6,007 nucleotides of DNA from Bacteroidaceae bacterium (lineage in GTDB: Bacteria > Bacteroidota > Bacteroidia > Bacteroidales > Bacteroidaceae). The position numbers and the translations under genes were made by a program. Positions 1-5,940 of the stretch are shown one piece after another (the stretch's first letter is position 1; every line of letters begins with the position of its first letter). Under the pieces are notes generated by a model. It was not told where the DNA came from, did not search any database, and worked only from the letters and a program-made list of their open reading frames with translations. Location: NCBI GenBank assembly GCA_017558165.1, contig JAFYWE010000017.1:1-6007 (forward strand), read 5' to 3'.

Positions 1-100
1 AGATTATCGAGGGATAATAAGACCACACATATAATCAGGGCGGACTGCATATGCAGTCCGCCCTGATTATATGTGTGGTCTTATTATCCCTCGATAATCT
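1..100. repeat. Perfect 100-bp palindrome at the alaS 3' end (possible terminator or contig-end fold-back)
   Basis: Bases 1-50 are the exact reverse complement of bases 51-100, with the centre at GCAT|ATGC and no loop. The right arm includes the alaS stop (84-86), a second in-frame TAA (81-83) and the last codons of alaS, so the left arm repeats the alaS tail on the plus strand (ATTATCGAGGGATAATAA). The GC-rich core (33-68) would make a good intrinsic-terminator hairpin for alaS, but there is no clear U-tract. The symmetry reaches the window edge and may continue beyond it. A perfect loopless palindrome of this size is uncommon in stable DNA, and fold-backs are a known artefact at contig ends. 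The natural part may be only the core hairpin. Confidence 0.9.
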
Positions 101-2702
101 CGAATACCTTGTCGATGGCTGCCCTTACACCGGCCGGGTTCTTGCCGCCAGCCTGTGCGAAGTGTGCCTGGCCACCGCCGCCACCCTGCATCTCGCGTGC
201 AGCCTGGCCTACGATCTTGCCGGCGTTGATGCCGCGCTCCACGAGGTCGTTACTTGCCGAGATGGTGAGCTGTGGCTTCTCGTTGTAGACGCTGCCGACA
301 ACGACGAGCAGGTTCTCGGGCTGCTCCTGACGCAACATGAACACGATGTCCTTGACTGTCGCAGGTGCTACAGGGAGCAGTGCGCTGATGTAACGCATGC
401 CGTTCTTCTCCTTGATCTCCTTCAAGAGGTCGTTCTTCATCATGGCCGCCTTCTCCTTTGCGTACTCCTCAATCTCCTTCTTGAGCTCGGCGTTCTCGGC
501 GATTGACTTCGCGATTGTAGCCTTGAGGTTAGGTACGTTGTTGAAGAGTGCGTGAATCTCCTTCATCAGGTTCTGTGTCTTGTAGAGGTGGTTCTCAAGA
601 GCCTCGCCTGTGATAGCCTCGATACGGCGTACACCTGCAGCAACTGAGCTTTCGCTTACAATCTTCACCATACCGATATTGCCGGTTGCCGATACGTGTG
701 TACCGCCACAGAACTCGATTGATGTGCCGAACTGTACAACGCGTACGTGGTCGCCGTACTTCTCGCCGAAGAGTGCGATAGCACCGAGCTTCTTGGCCTC
801 CTCAATAGGAATGTTGCGGTGGTCGGTGAGCTGGATGTTCTCACGGATGCGTGCGTTCACGATGCGCTCTACCTGCTCGATCTCCTCGTCTGTCACCTTC
901 TGGAAGTGAGAGAAGTCGAAACGGATAGCATCTGGTGTAACGAGTGAACCCTTCTGCTCAACGTGTGTGCCAAGTACCTGGCGCAATGCCTGGTCAAGAA
1001 GGTGTGTGCAAGAGTGGTTTGCCGCGCAAGCCGCACGCTTCTCCTTGTTTACCTCGGCGCAGAATGTTGCTGCAGGATCCGCTGGCAGCTGCTTTGTGAT
1101 ATGTATCGGGAGGTTGTTCTCCTTCTTTGTGTCAATAACCTCAATGCGCTCGTCGCCACATACAAGGAAACCGCAGTCACCTACCTGACCACCGCTCTCG
1201 GCGTAGAATGGAGTGTCCTTGAGTACAATCTGGTACAGTGTCTGGTTCTTCTGCTTTGTCTGGCGGTAACGGAGGATTGTTGTCTCGTACTCGGTGTTGT
1301 CATAGCCTACGAATGTGCACTCGCCCTCGTTCACGGTTGTCCAGTCGCCGTTCTCTACTGCAGCCGTATTGCGTGCGCGAGTCTTCTGCTTGAGCATCTC
1401 CTCGTCGAACTGTGCCATGTTCACTGTGAGGCCGTTCTCGCGAAGGATGAGCTGTGTGAGGTCAATCGGGAATCCGTATGTATCGTAGAGTGTGAAGGCC
1501 TCAACGCCGTTGATCTCGTTGTTGCCTGCGCTCTTTGTGTTGGCGATGATCTTGTCAAGCATCTGCATACCAGTCGCAAGTGTGCGGAGGAATGACTCCT
1601 CCTCTTCCTTGATCACCTTTGTGATGAGCTCCTGCTGCTGCTTCAACTCGGGGTAAGCGTCGCCCATGTTCTCGATGAGAGTCGGAACGAGCTTGTACAT
1701 GAATGCCTGCTTCTGGTCAAGGAATGTGTAACCGTAACGTACTGCACGGCGCAGGATACGGCGGATTACATAACCTGCCTTCGCGTTTGATGGGAGCTGG
1801 CCGTCGGTGATTGAGAACGAGATTGTACGGATGTGGTCTGCGATAACGCGCATTGCGATGTCGGTCTGTGCATCGTCGCCGTACTTCTTGTTCGAAATCT
1901 CGCCGATAGTCTTGATGATTGGCTGGAACACGTCAGTATCGTAGTTTGACTGCTTGCCCTGGAGCGCCATGCAAAGGCGCTCGAAGCCCATACCGGTGTC
2001 AATAACCTTGGCTGGCAACTCCTCGAGGTGACCGTCGGCCATGCGGTTGTACTGCATGAACACGAGGTTCCAGATCTCGATTACCTGTGGGTGTGAGCCG
2101 TTCACGAGGTCACGGCCAGGGATGGCTGCGCGCTCCTCCTCGCTACGGAGGTCGATGTGGATCTCGCTACATGGGCCGCAAGGACCTGTGTCACCCATCT
2201 CCCAGAAGTTGTCCTTGAGATTTCCGTTGAGGATTCTCTCGGCAGGGAGGTGCTTCTCCCAAATGGTTGCAGCCTCGTTGTCGCGCTCAAGACCCTCGCT
2301 TGCAGCGCCCTCGAATACTGTCGCATAAAGGCGGTTCGGGTCAAGTTTCACAACCTCGGTAAGGTACTCCCACGCCCAGTCGATGGCCTCCTGCTTGAAG
2401 TAGTCGCCGAAAGACCAGTTTCCGAGCATCTCGAACATTGTGTGGTGGTAGGTGTCGTGTCCTACCTCCTCAAGGTCGTTGTGCTTACCGCTTACGCGCA
2501 GACACTTCTGTGAGTCGGCAACACGCTTGCTCTTGGCAGGAGCGTTACCCAGAATGATATCCTTGAACTGGTTCATACCTGCGTTGGTGAACATGAGTGT
2601 AGGGTCGTCCTTGACAACCATTGGTGCAGATGGCACGATGAGGTGCTCCTTCTGCTCAAAGAATTTCTTGAAAGAATCTCTGATTTCTTTTGATGTGAGC
2701 AT
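84..2702 (-). CDS. alaS: Alanyl-tRNA synthetase
   Basis: This cytoplasmic class II aminoacyl-tRNA synthetase charges tRNA-Ala and hydrolyses mischarged Ser- or Gly-tRNA-Ala. The product is 872 aa, a normal full length. The aminoacylation core opens the protein, with TNAGMNQFKD (about 39-48), a WSFGDYFKQEA segment (about 96-106) and the GMGFERL motif (about 237-243). The editing domain has all four zinc ligands: H563 and H567 in HSCTH, and C665 and H669 in CGGTH. The C-Ala domain ends with a glycine-rich stretch before QAHFAQAGG (about 839-853). The ATG at 2702-2700 follows an A-rich, SD-less leader typical of the phylum. The gene is transcribed away from the M23 peptidase gene and ends inside the palindrome at the window edge. 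No truncation or missing residue is apparent. Confidence 0.98.
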   Translation of the reverse strand: MLTSKEIRDSFKKFFEQKEHLIVPSAPMVVKDDPTLMFTNAGMNQFKDIILGNAPAKSKRVADSQKCLRVSGKHNDLEEVGHDTYHHTMFEMLGNWSFGDYFKQEAIDWAWEYLTEVVKLDPNRLYATVFEGAASEGLERDNEAATIWEKHLPAERILNGNLKDNFWEMGDTGPCGPCSEIHIDLRSEEERAAIPGRDLVNGSHPQVIEIWNLVFMQYNRMADGHLEELPAKVIDTGMGFERLCMALQGKQSNYDTDVFQPIIKTIGEISNKKYGDDAQTDIAMRVIADHIRTISFSITDGQLPSNAKAGYVIRRILRRAVRYGYTFLDQKQAFMYKLVPTLIENMGDAYPELKQQQELITKVIKEEEESFLRTLATGMQMLDKIIANTKSAGNNEINGVEAFTLYDTYGFPIDLTQLILRENGLTVNMAQFDEEMLKQKTRARNTAAVENGDWTTVNEGECTFVGYDNTEYETTILRYRQTKQKNQTLYQIVLKDTPFYAESGGQVGDCGFLVCGDERIEVIDTKKENNLPIHITKQLPADPAATFCAEVNKEKRAACAANHSCTHLLDQALRQVLGTHVEQKGSLVTPDAIRFDFSHFQKVTDEEIEQVERIVNARIRENIQLTDHRNIPIEEAKKLGAIALFGEKYGDHVRVVQFGTSIEFCGGTHVSATGNIGMVKIVSESSVAAGVRRIEAITGEALENHLYKTQNLMKEIHALFNNVPNLKATIAKSIAENAELKKEIEEYAKEKAAMMKNDLLKEIKEKNGMRYISALLPVAPATVKDIVFMLRQEQPENLLVVVGSVYNEKPQLTISASNDLVERGINAGKIVGQAAREMQGGGGGQAHFAQAGGKNPAGVRAAIDKVFEIIEG

Positions 2703-2783
2703 ATCTGTATTGTTTTTTTTGTTATTCCCGTTGTTTTATTCTTTGACTTGCAATCGGTGAGACCGTTTTTATAGCCCCCTTTC

Positions 2784-2798
2784 TTGCGCGTCGCGCAA
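2784..2798. promoter_or_regulatory. 7-bp-arm dyad overlapping the alaS promoter start region
   Basis: TTGCGCG, one T, then CGCGCAA form a perfect dyad that overlaps the TTTG end of the alaS -7 element and the expected first transcribed bases. It could be an operator that blocks polymerase, or a hairpin at the very 5' end of the mRNA. No known binding site is recognised; the symmetry is seen and the role is a guess. Confidence 0.4.
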
Positions 2799-2803
2799 AG
2801 TTA
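2796..2803 (-). promoter_or_regulatory. alaS promoter, Bacteroides-type -7 element
   Basis: On the minus strand this reads TAACTTTG, an exact match to the Bacteroidota -7 consensus TAnnTTTG. It lies about 94 nt upstream of the alaS ATG, so the leader would be roughly 85-90 nt. No good -33 TTTG sits at the usual 19-21 nt distance, so the upstream half is weak. The rest of the divergent gap (about 2804-2906) is AT-rich and I see no gene or RNA structure in it. Confidence 0.6.
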
Positions 2804-2906
2804 CAATATTTAAATGAAATAATATAAGCGCAAGCGGAATATAATTCGGTAACAGCTGTGAAAAACAAACCTTAATGTTACTACAAGTTAAAACTGTACT
2901 CATCTT

Positions 2907-2937
2907 TTTGTTTTTATTATGTATTTTACTATCTTCG
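2907..2937 (+). promoter_or_regulatory. Promoter of the M23 peptidase-merR operon (-33 TTTG / -7 TATCTTCG)
   Basis: TTTG at 2907-2910 and TATCTTCG at 2930-2937 are separated by 19 nt, which fits the Bacteroides sigma-ABfr consensus (TTTG, 19-21 nt, TAnnTTTG) with one mismatch in the -7 box. Transcription would begin near 2944, giving a leader of about 60 nt before the ATG at 3005. The peptidase and merR genes are 1 nt apart, so this promoter probably serves both. Confidence 0.65.
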
Positions 2938-2992
2938 CAGTAACTATGGGATATGCCGTATTCTGCATAAAACGTATGCCCGTCAGTCTTTA

Positions 2993-3004
2993 TCTTCGCG
3001 AAGA
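2993..3004. promoter_or_regulatory. 12-bp perfect palindrome abutting the M23 peptidase start codon
   Basis: TCTTCGCGAAGA is fully self-complementary and ends one base before the ATG at 3005, in the position where a ribosome would load. It may be a regulator half-site pair or a small structure affecting translation, or chance. Its left half resembles the -7 box at 2930-2937 (TATCTTCG in both), but no TTTG stands at a suitable distance upstream of this second copy. Confidence 0.3.
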
Positions 3005-3985
3005 ATGGGAAAGAAAAGAGTCTATTACATATTCAACCCCGAAACCAGGACGTATGACCGTGTCTATCCGAACCTTGCACAGAGGTTCCTGACACTTGTG
3101 CGTCGTTGTGCCTATTACATCGTTTTCGGTGGCTTGTCGTTCCTGCTCTTCTCGCTGGTTTTCGAGAAACCTGTAGTGCGTGAGTTCGAGAACGAGAACT
3201 CGCAGTTGCTGGCGCAGTACCGCATCCTTTCGGAACGTCTTGATAAGGCGTTGCTCGTGCAGCGCGATATCCAGCAACGTGACGATAACCTCTACCGTGT
3301 GATGCTTGATGCCGAGCCGGCTTTTGCCGCGTCGCGCAATGCCGGTTATGCCGGTACCAACCGCTACGACGAGTTGCTCAAGATGGATAACTCGGAACTT
3401 ATCGTGGAGACGACCCACAAACTCGACCTGCTGGAGAAGCAACTCTATCTGCAGATAAAGTCATTCGATGAGATTGTCGCGCTCAACAACGAAGCGCAGC
3501 AACGTATTAATCATATCCCGTCAATCCAGCCAATCGCGAACCGTGACCTAAAGCGTACCGCGTCGGGCTATGGATACCGCATTGATCCCATATACAACGT
3601 GCGCAAGTTCCACAAGGGCATGGACTTCTCCTGTGACAAGAAGACCCCAATCTATGCTACGGCTGATGGTGTGGTTGAGAGTGCAAGCTGGCAACGTGGC
3701 TATGGCTATACCGTAGTCATTGACCATGGCTTCGGTTATAAGACACTCTATGCCCACCTGCTCGATAAGAAGTTCCTTGTGAAGAAGGGGCAGAAGGTGG
3801 TGCGTGGTGAACAGATTGCCCTCAGCGGTAACTCGGGAAAGAGTTCAGGTCCTCACCTGCACTATGAGGTCATCGTTAAGGGACAGAATGTGAACCCGGT
3901 TAACTACTATTTTATGGATCTCGATGCCGAGGGATATGACCAGATGTTACAGATGGCCGAGAACCACGGTAAAATATACGATTGA
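3005..3985 (+). CDS. Membrane-anchored M23 family metallopeptidase (peptidoglycan endopeptidase)
   Basis: This 326-aa LytM/M23 enzyme is expected to cut peptide cross-links of peptidoglycan in the periplasm. A short basic N-terminus is followed by one transmembrane segment (about 37-53, YYIVFGGLSFLLFSLVF), so the protein is anchored in the inner membrane with its domain outside. A helical, probably coiled-coil stalk (about 58-165) is rich in Glu, Gln and Leu. The M23 domain starts near 185 (SGYGYRIDPIYNVRKFHKGMDF). Zinc ligands H203 and D207 (HKGMD), H251 (YAHL), and H284 and H286 (HLHYEV) are all present, so it should be active rather than a degenerate LytM activator. The next gene, merR-like, begins 1 nt after its stop. 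Proteins of this type are common in Bacteroidota and act in cell-wall remodelling. The exact substrate bond cannot be read from sequence. Confidence 0.93.
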   Translation: MGKKRVYYIFNPETRTYDRVYPNLAQRFLTLVRRCAYYIVFGGLSFLLFSLVFEKPVVREFENENSQLLAQYRILSERLDKALLVQRDIQQRDDNLYRVMLDAEPAFAASRNAGYAGTNRYDELLKMDNSELIVETTHKLDLLEKQLYLQIKSFDEIVALNNEAQQRINHIPSIQPIANRDLKRTASGYGYRIDPIYNVRKFHKGMDFSCDKKTPIYATADGVVESASWQRGYGYTVVIDHGFGYKTLYAHLLDKKFLVKKGQKVVRGEQIALSGNSGKSSGPHLHYEVIVKGQNVNPVNYYFMDLDAEGYDQMLQMAENHGKIYD

Positions 3986-3986
3986 T

Positions 3987-4337
3987 ATGGCACTGAACAA
4001 GAATAAGGATTTGAAGATGTACTACTCCATAAAGGAGGTGGCCGAGGAACTTTCCGTAACCGAGACAACCTTACGATATTGGGAGACTGTGTTTCCGCAA
4101 GTATCTCCTTACAAGGGAGCCAACGGCGTGCGCCGTTATACGAAGGACGACATCAAGACACTGCGCACAATCTATCATCTTGTAAAGGAGCGCGGACTCA
4201 CCTTGGCGGGTGCAAAGCAACAGTTCAAGTCGGGTGGTCCCAAGGAGAGCGCCGAGAATGTGAGCGAGGTCATCGACAGGCTCAAGTCAATCCGTGAGGA
4301 ACTGCTGGCATTGAAAGAACAACTTGACAATCTATGA
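3987..4337 (+). CDS. MerR-family transcriptional regulator, small Bacteroidota type
   Basis: The product is 116 aa. A winged helix-turn-helix of MerR type starts near residue 11 (MYYSIKEVAEELSVTETTLRYWE) and continues through the wing (GVRRYTKDDI) and the second helical pair (TIYHLVKERGLTLAGAKQQF). A short C-terminal coiled coil (about 90-116, RLKSIREELLALKEQLDNL) should mediate dimerisation. There is no ligand-binding domain and no cysteine set for metal sensing, so the inducer is unknown. I chose the ATG at 3987 because family members usually begin with a MAL-K-N-K type stretch before MYYSI. It lies 1 nt after the peptidase stop, which implies a shared transcript and coupled translation. 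An internal ATG at 4017 is a weaker alternative. An in-frame upstream start at 3924 would overlap the peptidase gene and is unlikely. The last codons lie inside a terminator hairpin. Confidence 0.9.
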   Translation: MALNKNKDLKMYYSIKEVAEELSVTETTLRYWETVFPQVSPYKGANGVRRYTKDDIKTLRTIYHLVKERGLTLAGAKQQFKSGGPKESAENVSEVIDRLKSIREELLALKEQLDNL

Positions 4338-4373
4338 TTAGAGGCGACCAACGGTCGCCTCTAATCATAGATT
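4329..4373. terminator. Bidirectional hairpin between merR and the rel 3' fragment
   Basis: Two perfect 21-bp arms (4329-4349 and 4353-4373) with an AAC loop form a very stable stem. It contains the merR stop codon (4335-4337) and two bases of the rel-fragment stop (4372-4374), so it can serve both convergent genes. The stem core is GC-rich (GAGGCGACC) and the outer arms are AT-rich. There is no classical long U-tract, although the outer stem ends in AT pairs. Confidence 0.8.
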
Positions 4374-4511
4374 ACCCTATTCTTGCTATAGTCTTGATAT
4401 TCTGTATCTTCTTAAGGTTTTCGCAGATGTTCTTTACATCATCCACATCGTGTACGTTGGTCCAGAATGTACCCTCGAAAATGCCGTTGTTACGACGCCG
4501 GTCATTTTCCT
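4372..4511 (-). pseudogene. Displaced 3' fragment of a rel/spoT-type gene (ACT domain)
   Basis: About 45 codons remain, reading LKENDRRRNNGIFEG, then TFWTNVHDVDDVKNICENL and KKIQNIKTIARIG before TAA at 4374-4372. The pattern F-x-G, V-H-D-x-x-D, L-K-K-I and a final R-I matches the C-terminal ACT (RRM) domain of Rel/SpoT (p)ppGpp synthetase/hydrolases of Bacteroidota. This identification comes from family memory and is fairly but not fully certain. The upstream part of the gene is missing: on the right the frame runs into the end of the immunity-like pseudogene and then a stop near 4533. The same 3' end recurs at 5941-6007. Because this copy still has the shared terminator with merR, I infer that it marks the ancestral end of the gene, left behind when the cassette arrived. 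Confidence 0.65.
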
Positions 4512-4812
4512 TCAAGCATTTTCTAAAATAGATTCAAGTAATTCTAATTGTATCTTATAATTATTGGCATCAAGTGGAAGAGGGCTGTCTTCTGTCGGGT
4601 ATTCACCTGTGGAGCTGTCAATTTGGTTAGTACCAATCCATTTTTATCTTTATTGTAAATTCCAATCAATAAAGGTTCATTTCTATCTACTTGGTAAGTA
4701 TATCCATTTTCATAATACACATGAGAACCAATACTGTCTGGATAATGGTTCGTCTGTGAAAAAATACAGTTTGTAAAAACACGAATAGTGTTGTTAATAA
4801 AATCTTTTTCAT
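4512..4812 (-). pseudogene. Truncated, frameshifted paralogue of the adjacent immunity-like gene
   Basis: The frame opens with ATG at 4812 (MKKILLTTLFVF, a signal-peptide start). It shifts near 4774-4779, continues as TNCIFSQTNHYPDSIG and YYENGYTYQVDRNEPLL, shifts again at the T-run 4641-4645 (plus strand), and ends as WIGTNQIDSSTGEYP and YKIQLELLESILENA before TGA. Restoring one base at each site gives 100 aa that align along their length with the first half of the neighbour at 4819-5376 (NCIFSQT, YPDS, ENGYTYQ, YN-D-KW). The second half of the family is missing, and the TGA lies at the junction with the rel fragment, so the stop may have been made by the recombination. Both shifts are single-base losses next to homopolymers, so sequencing error is possible. 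It starts 6 nt after the neighbour's stop, which suggests one transcript. Confidence 0.75.
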
Positions 4813-4818
4813 GTGCAG

Positions 4819-5376
4819 TTACTTAAATTTGTAGTCATTCCAATAGTATATGTAATTGAACTGTTTTCCGTAATCTGTAACTTCGAATTGTAATCTTTCT
4901 TTTATTTTTAGTTCAATTTCTCTGAATTTTGATACTGGAATGTACATGTAATAAGATAACCTGAAAAAAGAGAAACGTACATCATCGACTTTCCCTGTCT
5001 CCGGATTTATAAATAGTTCTACAAAACCAATTCCTTTTCTTCCAACTCTTTTTATTTTTTCTTTTTCTTCGTTAGAATAAGATTCTTCTAAAATTGAATA
5101 CAAATTCTCCGTTTGTTTATACCATTCATTTGATTCAAGATCCGGGGTGTTTTCGTCTGGAAAATCCCCTGTGAGCTTATGGATTTTTGCTATGTTAATC
5201 CATTTATTATCGCTGTTATACACTTTGATGATTCCACTTCCTAATCTCTCTGCTTGGTATGTGTATCCGTTCTCATAAAAAACTTTGGTACCAACACTAT
5301 CAGGATAAATGCTTGTCTGTGAAAAAATACAGTTTGTAATAAACAAGAATAGGGTAATTAATAAAATATTTTTCAT
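4819..5376 (-). CDS. Secreted immunity-like protein of unknown family
   Basis: The product is 185 aa. Residues 1-20 (MKNILLITLFLFITNCIFSQ) are a clear Sec signal peptide, so the protein should act in the periplasm. The cysteine is not in a good lipobox. The mature part has a beta-rich first half (YENGYTYQAERLGSGIIKVY) and a charged helical middle (SNEEKEKIKRVGRK). It then reads FVELFINPETGKVDDVRFSF and PVSKFREIELKIKERLQFEV, ending KQFNYIYYW. This recalls small secreted DUF families of Bacteroidales (perhaps DUF5043), which I cannot confirm. The ATG at 5376 overlaps the stop of the HExxH gene in an ATGA, so translation is coupled; a TTG two codons upstream is less likely. Tight coupling to a toxin-like gene plus a second, decayed copy is the usual pattern for immunity genes. 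That role is inferred from context. Confidence 0.75.
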   Translation of the reverse strand: MKNILLITLFLFITNCIFSQTSIYPDSVGTKVFYENGYTYQAERLGSGIIKVYNSDNKWINIAKIHKLTGDFPDENTPDLESNEWYKQTENLYSILEESYSNEEKEKIKRVGRKGIGFVELFINPETGKVDDVRFSFFRLSYYMYIPVSKFREIELKIKERLQFEVTDYGKQFNYIYYWNDYKFK

Positions 5377-5939
5377 TGGCAATTCTTAGTTATAGTTCGT
5401 AAATTTTTAAAATTAGATAAGGCTGTACGATTTGAATCGTACTTATATTTTTCTTTAGAGTATGTTGGACTTGATTTGTATTCTTTTATAATATTTGTAA
5501 CATGATTTTCAAGTTCAATTTCTGAGACATCATTATTAAGTTTGCCATATTCATCAATGAACATATAAAGATACGCGATTTCGATTCTGTATGCATATTG
5601 GGGATCTACAGGAAATGTAATATTAGCTTTTATGGCATTTTTATATACAAGTTGTGTATATTGTGCTTCAATTTCTCCATTTAGGTTTGAAGAGTTATAT
5701 GCATTGCTATTCTCTTCCGTATAAAAACGGTATGCATGCATTAATTCATGTAGTAGATTATTGCTTTCATAATTTTCCCCCAAAGTAATTCCGAGAACTT
5801 TGCCTGTTGAGAATTTAATTTCGTGTTCATCATATGCTGCATTATCAATTGGACCAAACAAACAATTTTTTATATTCCTATATTTAATATACAAGGTTTG
5901 TCCTTTTAGCGAATCCGATAAAATCCTGCATAATTCGCT
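5373..5939 (-). CDS. HExxH zincin-like toxin-domain fragment, 5' end missing
   Basis: The open frame gives about 189 aa without any ATG at its head. It starts right after the stop codon of the rel copy on the right, in a different frame, as SELCRILSDSLKGQTLYIKY. The only start available near there is TTG at 5894 (173 aa), but residues upstream of it look equally coding. The core is NNLLHELMHAYRF, with the zinc-protease motif HELMH encoded at 5736-5750, and a candidate third ligand in GEIEA about 21 residues after the second His. An LSDSL...I...NAAYD lead-in followed by HExxH resembles C-terminal zincin domains of Rhs or other polymorphic toxins (M91-like); this is from memory. There is no signal peptide. 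I infer an orphan toxin tip that lost its delivery N-terminus. It may be silent, or translated by read-through from rel. A stand-alone metallopeptidase is the alternative. Confidence 0.7.
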   Translation of the reverse strand, partial: SELCRILSDSLKGQTLYIKYRNIKNCLFGPIDNAAYDEHEIKFSTGKVLGITLGENYESNNLLHELMHAYRFYTEENSNAYNSSNLNGEIEAQYTQLVYKNAIKANITFPVDPQYAYRIEIAYLYMFIDEYGKLNNDVSEIELENHVTNIIKEYKSSPTYSKEKYKYDSNRTALSNFKNLRTITKNCQ

Positions 5940-5940
5940 C

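Noticed and set aside
51..2513. Several long plus-strand open frames opposite alaS
   Set aside because: They lie in frames antisense to a complete, strongly conserved alaS. Their Leu/Cys/Val-rich or Ser/Arg-rich products show no domain, and they are codon-bias shadows.
2991..2998. Second TATCTTCG as an additional M23 operon promoter
   Set aside because: No TTTG lies 19-21 nt upstream, and transcription would start at or inside the start codon.
3548..3757. Minus-strand frames inside the M23 peptidase gene (also 2990-3442)
   Set aside because: They are antisense to the catalytic and stalk regions of an intact peptidase, with no domain or start signal of their own.
4334..4776. Two plus-strand open frames of 65 and 70 aa
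   Set aside because: They run antisense to the rel fragment and the frameshifted paralogue, whose minus-strand reading is supported by similarity to neighbours. The plus-strand products show nothing recognisable.
5373..5894. TTG at 5894 as the true start of the HExxH protein
   Set aside because: The residues before it (SELCRILSDSLKGQT) look like part of the same domain and there is no ATG, so I treat the gene as 5' truncated; TTG initiation remains possible.
5884..5931. Short minus-strand ATG frame (MQDFIGFAKRTNLVY) after the rel stop
   Set aside because: It is only 15 codons, out of frame with the HExxH gene, and has no supporting signal. A coupling leader peptide is conceivable but unsupported.
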